From IMG/VR virus record IMGVR_UViG_3300013099_000026, positions 1 through 49,854 of that record: a stretch of 49,854 nt of DNA. One strand, given 5' to 3'. The stretch is from a virus. Every line of letters starts with the position of its first letter. Within the stretch, counting starts at the first letter, position 1. Below the pieces are notes generated by a model. That model was not told the DNA's origin, did not search any database, and saw only the letters and a program-made list of their open reading frames with translations. Below are positions 25,235-32,964 of the stretch, piece after piece. A program made the position numbers and the translations under genes.

Positions 25235-25324
25235 GGAACTAGCTCACGTTTTAAGTATTGTATTTCAGTAGTTAATTTCAATAGTGTATAATTATATTTC
25301 ACTTAACAATAAAAAGAGAATTTA

Positions 25325-26011
25325 ATGCAAAAAGAACTTGTCGAAGTACGCAACAATAAAGTATTTACTACCAGTAACATAATCGCGACTGAGTTTGGTA
25401 TCGCTCACATGGAACTACTGCGAAAAATGGATAATTTGACTATGGAAATTTCCATAGTCGAATTTAAAGGGATGTATACAGCATCCACGTATAAAAACAC
25501 AAAAGGACGCGAGTATAGGAACTTCCATTTAACGCGAAAAGGTTACATGTTCCTAGTTATGAATATTTCCACAAAGAAAGCGCACAGTAAAAAATTAGCT
25601 TTTATCGATGCTTTTGACTTAATGGAAGAAGCTTTAAGAAAACTATTGACCAATAAGTCAGATTTAGAATGGACTTCTACACGATTAATAGGTAAGACTG
25701 CTAGACGTGAAGAAACGGATATAATCAAGGAATTTGTTGAATATGCTACAAACCAGGGGAGCAAATCAGCAAAATTTTATTATAAGCATATCACCAACGC
25801 ATCCTATAAAGCATTAGGTCTAATGGCTCAAAAACATCCAAAATTAAGGGATCAAATGAGTATATACGAATTAAGCGAGCTTATGTTAGCTGAAAGATTC
25901 GCAGCTAATAAACTAAAGGAATATATGGCACTAAAAATGCACTATAAAGATATTTACCATACATTAAGGTATGATTTAATTGTGTTTGGTAACGCGCTAA
26001 AACTTAATTAA
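25325..26011 (+). CDS. Rha family regulatory protein, lone plus-strand gene
   Basis: A 228-residue protein, inverted relative to all its neighbours. Residues 10-100 are a full Rha domain (VFTTSNIIATEFGIAHMELL, GREYRNFHLTRKGYMFLVM, KKLAFIDAFDLMEEAL). The C-terminal part (KTARREETDIIKEFVEYATN, then SKSAKFYYKHITNASYKAL) is a second domain often attached to Rha proteins. TATAAT at about 25287 may be its -10. As an inverted single gene inside the late block it looks like an independently expressed moron. Confidence 0.85.
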   Translation: MQKELVEVRNNKVFTTSNIIATEFGIAHMELLRKMDNLTMEISIVEFKGMYTASTYKNTKGREYRNFHLTRKGYMFLVMNISTKKAHSKKLAFIDAFDLMEEALRKLLTNKSDLEWTSTRLIGKTARREETDIIKEFVEYATNQGSKSAKFYYKHITNASYKALGLMAQKHPKLRDQMSIYELSELMLAERFAANKLKEYMALKMHYKDIYHTLRYDLIVFGNALKLN

Positions 26012-26016
26012 TACAT

Positions 26017-26055
26017 GGTGTAAAGGGACTAGCTTACATATTGAGCCAGTCCCTA
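26017..26055. terminator. Possible terminator between convergent genes
   Basis: GGGACT (26025-26030) pairs with AGTCCC (26048-26053) around a partly complementary loop, in the gap between the convergent Rha gene and the small membrane-protein gene. T-runs are poor on either strand, so this is weak. The segment also contains TGTAAAGGGACTAGCT, which resembles the upstream half of the repeated early promoter but lacks its -10. Confidence 0.3.
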
Positions 26056-26067
26056 AAAAATACCTGC

Positions 26068-26283
26068 TTATTTTAAGCCTTTGTCAATATAGACAACTAA
26101 ACAAGCCGTTAGGGGAAATAACACCGCAAAAACAACTCGCAACAATAACTGCACAAAATACGATAAAATCAGTTTTACACCATAAAGGCAAATATAAAAC
26201 CCGTTCCCAGATATGGAATCGCGTTTTATGCCGCAATCCCAACCTTTACAAATAGCTATAACCACTGCATCGCTGTATTTCAT
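26068..26283 (-). CDS. Small membrane protein
   Basis: A 71-residue protein with two hydrophobic segments (FYICLYGVKLILSYFVQLLL and VVFAVLFPLTACLVVYI) and three Cys residues. A good ribosome site (TAGGAGAAG) precedes the ATG, and this leader is nearly identical to that of the Rha gene starting at 30032, a sign of local duplication. Function unknown; a membrane role early in infection is possible. Confidence 0.6.
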   Translation of the reverse strand: MKYSDAVVIAICKGWDCGIKRDSISGNGFYICLYGVKLILSYFVQLLLRVVFAVLFPLTACLVVYIDKGLK

Positions 26284-26316
26284 TTTACTTCTCCTAAAAT
26301 TTCATCTTTAAAAAGG

Positions 26317-26931
26317 TTATTCAGGAATGAACCCTTCTTGTTTAAGTACAGTAATTAAAGCGTGTTCTGGGTAGGCGTTTATTTTACCGAATCTAGGGTC
26401 AGGTTGTTTTCCAATAGGATAACCATGGTGTCTACAATATTTAGCTGCTTTTCTGCCTAATGTGTTGGCTGCTTGTATATCTATATTACCTAATTCAGCA
26501 AACACAAAATAAGCCATTACGGTAAACTCGTTTACAACTCTATCAATTACGTGTTGCTTTGCTTCAATAGCTTTTAATCGCGTATTAGTAACTTTTTGAT
26601 TGTTTTCTATCTCTGCCATCTTTGAAAAGCCTTGCGCCAACATCTCTAATTGAGATAGCTTTGGTTGACTATTAAACGCTTTTGCTACTGAATAGGCTAT
26701 TTTTGGTTCATACTGTCCAGCAAGCGTTAGGGATAAATCTCTATCCAGTGAAAGCATGGGTTTTTCACGCTGCATAGAGTCTTTGTAGATGGCGGAAAAA
26801 TTCCCTTCATCTATTCCAAGATCATTCAATAGCTTACGGGCTTTTTTCAATACGTCATAATGTGCCGTACCCGTTAACGCTGCAAAATCCAAAGTGTTCA
26901 TTTTATCGTTTACTATGTTTAATTCGGGCAT
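26317..26931 (-). CDS. Rha/Bro-like regulator with winged C-terminal domain
   Basis: About 204 residues. The longest frame starts at 27012 but its first codons lie inside a hairpin, so I choose the ATG at 26931 (MPELNIVNDK), preceded by GGAAGAATAAAG; 26946 is the alternative. The N-terminal domain (MNTLDFAALTGTAHYDVLKK) is Rha-like, a linker LSQLEMLAQGFSKMAEIENN is shared almost exactly with the protein at 29391-30032, and the C-terminal domain (FTVMAYFVFAELGNIDIQAA to KINAYPEHALITVL) is homologous in both. A transcription regulator or antirepressor is likely. Confidence 0.7.
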   Translation of the reverse strand: MPELNIVNDKMNTLDFAALTGTAHYDVLKKARKLLNDLGIDEGNFSAIYKDSMQREKPMLSLDRDLSLTLAGQYEPKIAYSVAKAFNSQPKLSQLEMLAQGFSKMAEIENNQKVTNTRLKAIEAKQHVIDRVVNEFTVMAYFVFAELGNIDIQAANTLGRKAAKYCRHHGYPIGKQPDPRFGKINAYPEHALITVLKQEGFIPE

Positions 26932-26951
26932 CTTTATTCTTCCCATAAAAA

Positions 26952-27024
26952 AAAACCGTTGCTCTGAAATGCACTTTAAGATGAAATACGAGTAGTATTC
27001 AGTGCATATCAAAACAACGGTTTT
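26952..27024 (-). terminator. Terminator-like leader hairpin before Rha-like gene
   Basis: In the direction of the gene AAAACCGTTG (27015-27024) pairs with CAACGGTTTT (26952-26961), with an inner pair TGCACT/AGTGCA (26970-26975, 27001-27006), and the right arm runs into a stretch of T. It lies just before the start codon, with a -10-like TATACT (27074-27079) upstream, so the transcript first meets an intrinsic-terminator shape, as at other Rha genes here. Confidence 0.6.
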
Positions 27025-27125
27025 AAAAACTCTTTATTGTGGTGGCATCTTAAAACCATTTATTCACGTGACAAGTATAGCACGTTTTTTAAAGCCTACA
27101 CCCTACAATAATTATAACTTATGGT

Positions 27126-27986
27126 TTAAAATTGCATCTTTCTTAATATGTGTGCAATAACGTCTACAGTCCAGCCGTTACCCAGCATCTTGTAGCGTTG
27201 CGTGTTGCTCACGTGGGCGGTGTACCCTGCCGGCACTGTTTGCGCTTTTTCACATTCCAATAATGAAATATAACGCAATCCTTCAACGTCCTTGATCCCA
27301 AAAAATCGTTGTGAGGAATAGTTTTTATACATAGAAGCCTCTAACATCTGGCACTTTCCGAAAGACTCAAAAACCCTTAGTTTTTTCCCTGTTCTTAATG
27401 TGTGGCGGTCAATCCAAGCTAACGCCTTATTACTGTAATAATGTACTTTTGGTGCGTTTTTCTCAAAAATATCTCCCCATGAGATATTTTTATCTATAGG
27501 TTGCTCTACACCCTCTATATTTGTCCAATACAGCCGCCGTCTGTTTTGTGCGCTTACTAAACTTGAGTTTATCTCTATAAATTCCACACCTAAACGCTCA
27601 GTAATGACCGCGCTATATTCTTTTTTCATGCGTACATTTTCAAGTAAAAAATATTTAGGTTTAACCTCTTTTAATATACTGACAAAATTAAAAAATAGTT
27701 TGCTACGAGGATCATTAAAATTCAATTGTTTCCCTGAAAAACTAAAACCTTGGCAGGGTGAGCCGCCTATTATCAAATCGATAGGCGGTAATTCTTTGAT
27801 ATTAATATCGTTAATATCCCCTAATTGCACGGTATCAGGATAATTAGCTTGTGCTACTTTAATAGCATACTTATCTATTTCTACCGCGTAGTATTTAGCC
27901 ACTTTTATTCCGGCCCTTGCTAAAGCTATTTGACCGCAACTCATGCCGTCAAATAAAGATAAAACCGTTATTCCTTTGTTACCCAT
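27126..27986 (-). CDS. DNA cytosine-C5 methyltransferase
   Basis: A 286-residue complete enzyme with all key motifs: I LSLFDGMSCGQIAL, IV GGSPCQGFSF with the catalytic Cys, VI LLENVRMK, VIII QNRRRLYWTN and X GNGWTVDVIAHIL. It transfers methyl from S-adenosylmethionine to cytosine, the specificity lying in residues about 180-240. No restriction endonuclease is adjacent, so it is an orphan probably protecting phage DNA. A TAGGAGAGA ribosome site precedes the ATG, with one AGCAGTGTT leader word upstream (28040-28048). Confidence 0.92.
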   Translation of the reverse strand: MGNKGITVLSLFDGMSCGQIALARAGIKVAKYYAVEIDKYAIKVAQANYPDTVQLGDINDINIKELPPIDLIIGGSPCQGFSFSGKQLNFNDPRSKLFFNFVSILKEVKPKYFLLENVRMKKEYSAVITERLGVEFIEINSSLVSAQNRRRLYWTNIEGVEQPIDKNISWGDIFEKNAPKVHYYSNKALAWIDRHTLRTGKKLRVFESFGKCQMLEASMYKNYSSQRFFGIKDVEGLRYISLLECEKAQTVPAGYTAHVSNTQRYKMLGNGWTVDVIAHILRKMQF

Positions 27987-28059
27987 TGCTATCTCTCCTA
28001 TAGAGGGTGGTTTTTAAGGCAACCACCAAAAGCCTTTTAAGCAGTGTTAGGGCTTATTT

Positions 28060-28758
28060 TTAAAGCTTTTCTATCAACTCTTTCAGGTGATCCCAATCTC
28101 TTACTACACCCAATCGTAATAGATTTATAAGGTCATTCTCGAATGATATTCTTAACAGCAATTCCGACGGCGTTGCCTCATTCCATAAATTAACTTTAGC
28201 CTCGCTTGCTTGTTTGATAGCATCCGCCGAGAATATCTTGGCTTTAAGCATTTTAGCTATAGTAATGAAAATACCTTTATTGGTTTTTTTGTGTTCCCGT
28301 CCGGATAAGTATTTATCTATACTTATGTTTAATCGTTTAAAATCATATCCCCCCTCGTCCCTATTTTGAAGCAACCGTTCCTCTATAAAAACCTTATATA
28401 ATTCAGCTCTAAAATAAGGTGACATTATGCCGGCAAACTCTATGGCTAATGGTAAGAACAACATTGTTTTTGTGTTTCGCCCACTACCTGAGTTAATGAC
28501 CAGTTTTTCAGGATCTAACTCAAAATAGCTGTATGAGCCACTTAATACCTGTTCTTTGACTGCATCATGCAACTCTACAAACTGCGCCATACGCATTATT
28601 TGGGCTTTTTGTAAAAATTGCTGTCCTTTTTGACTCCTAGTCTGATTTCCTATTTGCAACAAATCCATTGCATTTATAAAACCATCTTTGTGAGCCACAT
28701 GTAAAACAGTATCAAAGATACTTACGCTTAATCTCATATTTGTTTTTAGTTTACTCAT
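28060..28758 (-). CDS. KilA-N-like DNA-binding protein
   Basis: A 232-residue protein. Its core resembles KilA-N: FVELHDAVKEQVLSGSYSYF, then SGSGRNTKTMLFLPLAIEFA and SPYFRAELYKVFIEERLL. The C-terminal half (YLSGREHKKTNKGIFITIAK) is a separate helical domain. Upstream are a 21-bp palindrome and a very long hairpin, likely its own control region. It is followed by the cytosine methyltransferase after an AGCAGTGTT leader word. Role as a phage regulator is inferred from the family. Confidence 0.7.
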   Translation of the reverse strand: MSKLKTNMRLSVSIFDTVLHVAHKDGFINAMDLLQIGNQTRSQKGQQFLQKAQIMRMAQFVELHDAVKEQVLSGSYSYFELDPEKLVINSGSGRNTKTMLFLPLAIEFAGIMSPYFRAELYKVFIEERLLQNRDEGGYDFKRLNISIDKYLSGREHKKTNKGIFITIAKMLKAKIFSADAIKQASEAKVNLWNEATPSELLLRISFENDLINLLRLGVVRDWDHLKELIEKL

Positions 28759-28798
28759 AATATAATGTTTACCTTACGTTGTTATTGAGTAACGTAGT

Positions 28799-28819
28799 AT
28801 AATGTATAGTATACATTAT
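28799..28819. promoter_or_regulatory. 21-bp palindromic operator before KilA-N-like gene
   Basis: ATAATGTATA-G-TATACATTAT is a perfect palindrome centred at 28809, 40 bases before the start of the KilA-N-like gene. It shares AGTATACAT with the 30-bp palindrome before the other KilA-N gene. Next to it, ACAAGTAAAC (28821-28830) and GTTTACTTGT (28851-28860) form a second inverted repeat. Confidence 0.6.
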
Positions 28820-28837
28820 TACAAGTAAACATTAAGT

Positions 28838-28970
28838 GATGTGACGTAAGGTTTACTTGTATATGAATTTGTACTTAGTCCTTTACATAATAATAGTTTG
28901 CTCGGAGACTATTATTATGTAAAGTACTAAGTACAAATTCATATACAAACCAGTAAGGGATGTGACGTAA
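28838..28970. repeat. 41-bp-armed hairpin bracketed by 12-bp direct repeats
   Basis: Arms at 28857-28897 and 28908-28948 are reverse complements with one mismatch, leaving a 10-base loop. The exact 12-mer GATGTGACGTAA flanks this structure at 28838-28849 and 28959-28970. The arrangement resembles a small non-autonomous inserted element with a target duplication; alternatively it is a large regulatory RNA hairpin in the KilA-N leader. No gene lies in 28759-28990. Confidence 0.7.
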
Positions 28971-28990
28971 ACAAATTTATAGAATTAAAA

Positions 28991-29389
28991 TTAAGATGGT
29001 TGAGCGGTTGCCAGTGTTTCCAGTACCTCCATCTCTTTTGTGGCAACCTGCATAGCTTCTAAAAATGTAGTAGGTGGTGGCATTGTTGCATCAAGTTTAT
29101 ATCCTGCTTGATGGTAAATATAAGCCTTAGCCCCTGCTTCTAGTAAAGTTCCCATAAATGTTAAACAAGATGGATATTTAGGGCTACCGAGAATTACTAC
29201 TTTTTGAAAGGATTTAGCATCTAACTGGTTGAGTTCATTAGTATTATAGTCTACCGACTTAGTTCTAATCCAATCGCTTAAAGTTTGCTGTGGTATACCG
29301 GTTACTTTACTAATCGCGGTTTGACTAATACAAGCCTGACCTGTAGCGGTTACTGTAAAATCTTTATTTTCTTTGCTTAAATCTTGCAT
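28991..29389 (-). CDS. Bro/antirepressor-like small DNA-binding protein
   Basis: A 132-residue protein. The N-terminal 60 residues (KDFTVTATGQACISQTAISK, then GIPQQTLSDWIR) share the fold and the KDFTxTxTG opening with proteins starting at 1387 and 30568. The second half ends GAKAYIYHQAGYKLDA, again shared with 1387 (GAKAYILYEAGYKA). It is a shortened member of that family without the coiled coil and C-terminal module. Its ribosome site is encoded in the last codons of the preceding Rha gene. Confidence 0.65.
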   Translation of the reverse strand: MQDLSKENKDFTVTATGQACISQTAISKVTGIPQQTLSDWIRTKSVDYNTNELNQLDAKSFQKVVILGSPKYPSCLTFMGTLLEAGAKAYIYHQAGYKLDATMPPPTTFLEAMQVATKEMEVLETLATAQPS

Positions 29390-29390
29390 T

Positions 29391-30032
29391 TTATTCTCCT
29401 AAAGGTTTAAAAATAATATTTAATATATCTACATGGTAACTATTAACATAGCCCCAACGCTCATCGGACACGCGCCCGATGTTAATATTTAATTCCTTAC
29501 TTAGTTTGGTACACGCTTTGCCGTGCCTTACAGCTAATTTTAGCGGTTCGGCTAGATTATTTATCCTAGCGTAAGCTAATACAGTTAAAAATCCTGTATC
29601 TCCATTCTGTAGTAATTGTTTTTCTTCAACAGCTTCTATCCGCCCTTGTTGCTCCGTTAACGTCTGACTTATCTTGTTTTGATTGTTTTCTATCTCTGCC
29701 ATCTTTGCAAAGCCTTGAGCCAACATCTCTAATTGAGATAATGGAGGCGTTTTTTCCAATTCCTGCCAGCGTTTGATGATTATCATTCGTATATTAGCAT
29801 CGTAACCGCTAATCAAACATAAAGAAGAATCTTTGTCTAAGTCAAACATTCTATTTGTTTTACCTGAAATATCTTTATAGGTACTTGATTTAAAGCCTAA
29901 ACTCATATCTGAGCTTAGTGATTTAAGTACTACATCAATATCCCGTAAAACATTTTTATGTGTTTTACCTGTGAGCGTTGCAATCTCTTTACTTGTCATT
30001 GTTGCATTTACATTTCCAATTAAATCTTGCAC
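29391..30032 (-). CDS. Rha-type regulator with winged C-terminal domain
   Basis: About 213 residues starting from a GTG at 30032 that follows TTAGGAGAAG; the longer in-frame extension to 30155 runs through a terminator-like hairpin and is unlikely. The Rha domain shows MTSKEIATLTGKTHKNVLRD and MFDLDKDSSLCLISGYDANI. A linker LSQLEMLAQGFAKMAEIENN and the C-terminal domain (GFLTVLAYARINNLAEPLKL, GYVNSYHVDIL) match the 26317-26931 protein. Likely a phage antirepressor or regulator. Confidence 0.75.
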   Translation of the reverse strand: MQDLIGNVNATMTSKEIATLTGKTHKNVLRDIDVVLKSLSSDMSLGFKSSTYKDISGKTNRMFDLDKDSSLCLISGYDANIRMIIIKRWQELEKTPPLSQLEMLAQGFAKMAEIENNQNKISQTLTEQQGRIEAVEEKQLLQNGDTGFLTVLAYARINNLAEPLKLAVRHGKACTKLSKELNINIGRVSDERWGYVNSYHVDILNIIFKPLGE

Positions 30033-30087
30033 TTTTACTTCTCCTAAAACTTCAACTTTAAAAAGGTAGTTGATAAACCTGTAAACA

Positions 30088-30163
30088 TAAAAAAAGCCAT
30101 ACTGTACTAGATCAGGGTAGGATGGGCAAAGTGTGAAGCCCTCTGATCTGTACAATATAGCTT
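30088..30163 (-). terminator. Long leader hairpin with T-run before Rha gene
   Basis: In the gene direction the arms 30139-30163 and 30094-30117 pair over about 23 positions with a few mismatches or bulges, and the second arm is followed by TTTTTTT. It lies between the promoter at 30204-30232 and the GTG start, so the promoter would first yield an RNA of roughly 110 nt ending in an intrinsic terminator. Confidence 0.6.
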
Positions 30164-30203
30164 TGTTTACACGCTTTTTAAGGTATCCTACAACCTGTAA
30201 TAA

Positions 30204-30232
30204 ATTATACCTTATGTATTAAAATAATGTAA
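30204..30232 (-). promoter_or_regulatory. Promoter sharing sequence with the CRISPR-repeat RNA promoter
   Basis: TTACAT (30227-30232), a 17-base spacer and TATAAT (30204-30209) on the minus strand. The whole segment, AGGGTT then ACATTATTTTAAT and AAGGTATA, matches the promoter at 35796-35824 at nearly every position, so the two form a distinct phage promoter family placed before structured RNAs. Confidence 0.65.
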
Positions 30233-30235
30233 CCC

Positions 30236-30568
30236 TTAAATCTTCCGATAAGGTTTAAATAATCGGTCTAAGTTTTTATCTAACGGCAGCTTGTTAGCGT
30301 TAACTTGTTGATAAATATACGCTTTTAATCCATTTGTACCCCCTATAGCATTTAACGTCTGTAAGGCTGGTTTTTCACCTTTCACCACAAACGCCAAAAT
30401 TACATTAATAGCGGTATCGTGTTCTATTTGCTCACACGCTTTAAGCGTTGCCCCTATTACATCCGATCGCGTTACACCACATAACAAGGCTAGGCGGTCA
30501 AGACTAATAAAAGCCTTACCTGTGCTTGTTATTGTAAACCCGTTCTTTTCTTCAATTAATTCTGTCAT
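30236..30568 (-). CDS. Small DNA-binding protein of the antirepressor-like family
   Basis: A 110-residue protein with the opening EKNGFTITSTGKAFISLDRL and LLCGVTRSDV shared with 1387 and 28991, and GLKAYIYQQVNANKLP later. It lies directly after the large terminase gene. The small terminase subunit was not otherwise found, so this or a neighbour might fill that role, but the family resemblance favours a regulator. An AGCAGTGTT word lies 33 bases upstream. Confidence 0.6.
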   Translation of the reverse strand: MTELIEEKNGFTITSTGKAFISLDRLALLCGVTRSDVIGATLKACEQIEHDTAINVILAFVVKGEKPALQTLNAIGGTNGLKAYIYQQVNANKLPLDKNLDRLFKPYRKI

Positions 30569-30608
30569 TCTATTCGCCTAAAAGGGTTAAAAATAATACC
30601 AACACTGC

Positions 30609-31826
30609 TTAACCTATATTTACCGCCGGGCTTTCTTTAAAATAATTCAATAATTGGCTTGTGCTATCCACCTGATCATCATGAATCTTTTTGTTAGGAA
30701 ATACGCGCAATTCTTTTATATAAGCTGGTAGCCAAGGCGCGGAACGCGGTAGAAAAACATAACCATTTTCAATCACTAATGATGCGGTTGACATTCGCGT
30801 TATTTTATCTCCTACCGGTTCAATCGCTATTAGTTCCCAGTCAAATTCATCTTCTTCTTCTAAATCTTGAATCAAAGCTATACCGCTCGCTTTATCTTCT
30901 ATTAAAATAGAATCAGGGTTAAATTTGGTTGCTTGTTTGATTGCTTCACGTTTAAGATCAGGATAAGCAAGGCGTTTAAGGACAACATCTAATAGATAAT
31001 AATAAATCTTATCTTCACGCTCAATAATGCCCCATGTAGTGCCACAGCTGGGGTCGTTTATTTGCTGTGGTTTGCTTGCTGTGTCCCATGATTGCACGAT
31101 GTAATCAAATTCTGCCGGTGGGTTATCGTAGTATTTAAACCATCCAACATCTAAAACTGAGCCGCCAGATTTTACAAAACGCCCGTAAATTTCCTGATCT
31201 CGGTTGATCGCTGGAATCTGCGTTTTAAGTTCATCAATAGATTTTTTTGTTAAAAAAGGGTTGTCGTAACTACTGTACGTCGCACTATAAAAACCCGGTT
31301 CACCCTTTACGCCACGTTCGTACAATTCTTGGAATAATAGACCTATTCCTTGCTGAATTTTGGGCGTTCCTAATGCGACTAACTGGCTATTAGGATTATC
31401 CATCATCATCGGAAGGATAGTATTATTATAAAGGTATTCATCATTTAGAATAATACCGGCTTCATTTAAAAACGTAAAATCATACGCCATCCCCTCCCAG
31501 GTTAACGGGTTATCCGCGCTCCTAAAATCGCAAAAATGCCCGTTAATGGTTAAAAGTTTTTCGTTTTTATTGAATTTATATTGAATGTTATTCGCAACGA
31601 GAAAAGGCTCAAAATACCTCTGAAAATACCGGGAAATATTGGAGTATATAACATCACCCCATAGGCAATTTTTGCCGTGTTGCAAGCAATGGATGATATA
31701 AATAGCCGCGCCGTGCGTTCCACCAAATCGCCTACCTTTTCCGTAAAACCTAAACCGACCTTTGTCCACATCGCCGAAAAATATTTGATATTGAGCCTCG
31801 GATATTTCCAGAAATTTATTAATCAT
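30609..31826 (-). CDS. terL: Terminase large subunit
   Basis: A 405-residue packaging motor. The ATPase half shows a Walker A-like GKGRRFGGTHG, Walker B YDFTFLNEAG and the coupling motif LVALGTP. The nuclease half has three acidic sites: QSWDTAS, ILIEDKASG and KKIHDDQVDSTSQLL. It cuts and pumps DNA through the portal. It overlaps the peptidase gene upstream by four bases. No convincing small subunit is adjacent. Confidence 0.93.
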   Translation of the reverse strand: MINKFLEISEAQYQIFFGDVDKGRFRFYGKGRRFGGTHGAAIYIIHCLQHGKNCLWGDVIYSNISRYFQRYFEPFLVANNIQYKFNKNEKLLTINGHFCDFRSADNPLTWEGMAYDFTFLNEAGIILNDEYLYNNTILPMMMDNPNSQLVALGTPKIQQGIGLLFQELYERGVKGEPGFYSATYSSYDNPFLTKKSIDELKTQIPAINRDQEIYGRFVKSGGSVLDVGWFKYYDNPPAEFDYIVQSWDTASKPQQINDPSCGTTWGIIEREDKIYYYLLDVVLKRLAYPDLKREAIKQATKFNPDSILIEDKASGIALIQDLEEEDEFDWELIAIEPVGDKITRMSTASLVIENGYVFLPRSAPWLPAYIKELRVFPNKKIHDDQVDSTSQLLNYFKESPAVNIG

Positions 31827-32245
31827 TCAAGCATGAGCAATTTATTAGGGTTAATAAATACACCCGACGTACCGTTTTTTATTTCAAGGTGAATGTGTGG
31901 GGTAATACGCGGATAAAATCCGTTTAAATCCTGAGCTATACCTATCTTTTTACCAATAAAAACAAAAGCACCTTTTTTAACCGTGGGTAAAACGTAAAAA
32001 TACCGCCATAAAAACCCTGCTAAATCAGTGATTTGAACGTATCGTAATATACCGCGCCCACGTTTATCGGTTGGATTGTAGGGATAACCTATTTTAGTTA
32101 CATATCCGGGGGTATGCGCTAAAATACTGTTGTTAGGTGCTGTAATAAGATCGACCCCATTATGCAATCTATTACCTCGTGGCGCGTGGTAATAGCCAGC
32201 CCCTTGTGAATCTAAACCTCTGACTTCATTTAATAATTCCATCAT
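31823..32245 (-). CDS. M23 metallopeptidase (lysis or tail)
   Basis: A 140-residue single-domain protein with the zinc ligands of M23 peptidoglycan endopeptidases: LHNGVDL (H and D) and PHIHLEI (second His). No signal peptide. A membrane protein of 52 residues is encoded immediately upstream with an ATGA overlap, a typical holin plus endolysin order, so this is the likely endolysin. A start at the second Met (32242) is equally possible. Confidence 0.8.
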   Translation of the reverse strand: MMELLNEVRGLDSQGAGYYHAPRGNRLHNGVDLITAPNNSILAHTPGYVTKIGYPYNPTDKRGRGILRYVQITDLAGFLWRYFYVLPTVKKGAFVFIGKKIGIAQDLNGFYPRITPHIHLEIKNGTSGVFINPNKLLMLE

Positions 32246-32400
32246 TTAAACCAAATAACGCCTAAAAGAGCCATTCCCAGCAAAAAACCCAGTGCTGCGA
32301 GCCAATTTGCACTAAACAATATCAACCAGAAAATAAAGGAAACAATTAATATTACAGCCCAAATTATAAGCACTCCCAAACGATCAAAAAAATACTGCAT
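32242..32400 (-). CDS. Small membrane protein, candidate holin partner
   Basis: A 52-residue protein, MQYFFDRLGVL at the start, with two near-continuous hydrophobic helices (IIWAVILIVSFIFWLILF and WLAALGFLLGMALLGVIW) and a positively charged end. Its TGA overlaps the ATG of the M23 peptidase. Size, topology and context fit a small holin or a peptidase-delivery membrane protein. Confidence 0.65.
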   Translation of the reverse strand: MQYFFDRLGVLIIWAVILIVSFIFWLILFSANWLAALGFLLGMALLGVIWFK

Positions 32401-32402
32401 AA

Positions 32403-32555
32403 TCAACCCCTTTTAATATAAATGTTAATTTGGTGGCGTTCTTTGTGTGGCACATCCATCAAAAGCACTGTTAACAAATCCACCTGCTCGCGTAACTGTT
32501 TCAATTCGACCCTTTGGGTTTCTATTACTTTTTTTAACTTATCTTTTTTTCGCAT
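32403..32555 (-). CDS. Small basic coiled-coil protein
   Basis: A 50-residue protein, MRKKDKLKKVIETQRVELKQ at its start and a heptad-like LREQVDLLTVLLMDV, followed by PHKERHQINIYIKRG. AAAGGTG precedes the ATG, and the stop lies two bases before the next ATG. An AGCAGTGTT word lies 20 bases upstream of the start (32575-32583). Possibly part of the lysis or packaging cluster; not recognised. Confidence 0.55.
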   Translation of the reverse strand: MRKKDKLKKVIETQRVELKQLREQVDLLTVLLMDVPHKERHQINIYIKRG

Positions 32556-32613
32556 TGTTTCACCTTTTTATAAAAGCAGTGTTTAGATTTAATTCGAACA
32601 GCTAAGCAACCAA

Positions 32614-32964
32614 TTATTCACGATTAGCCAGCATATCCATTAGCCACAGCCTAAATGCCTCATTATTCATCACAACCTTATCCGTACCCACTACCCAAGT
32701 CCATTGCTTACGGTTTTGCCTGTAAACTAATACAGGTATTTGTTCCGGCTTTGTTTGCGCTAAAGTTTGCCTCCACCATGCAGGCAAGGCTAATGTTTCA
32801 CACCGTTTTACTTCTAACGCTATAAAATCAATACCTTCTAAATCATAACCGCCGGATCTAACCTGTTCAAGATTCCGCCTAACATCAAGACCCGTCCACT
32901 TTTTCAATATAGCCGCGACCTCACGCTCAGCCGCCGCGCCCTTATTTCTGCCATTTACTGCCAT
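32614..32964 (-). CDS. PDDEXK-type nuclease / Holliday junction resolvase-like
   Basis: A 116-residue protein. KGAAAEREVAAILKKWTGLD gives the first acidic helix, VRSGGYDLEGIDFIALEVKR the D...ExK catalytic core, and ALPAWWRQTLAQTK the helix after it. This is the pattern of phage PDDEXK resolvases that trim branched replication intermediates before packaging. It overlaps the deaminase gene by one base. Confidence 0.75.
   Translation of the reverse strand: MAVNGRNKGAAAEREVAAILKKWTGLDVRRNLEQVRSGGYDLEGIDFIALEVKRCETLALPAWWRQTLAQTKPEQIPVLVYRQNRKQWTWVVGTDKVVMNNEAFRLWLMDMLANRE

Noticed and set aside
26931-27012. Longer start of the Rha-like gene at 27012
   Set aside because: The extra codons run through a terminator-like hairpin; the ATG at 26931 has a better ribosome site and matches the length of homologous domains.
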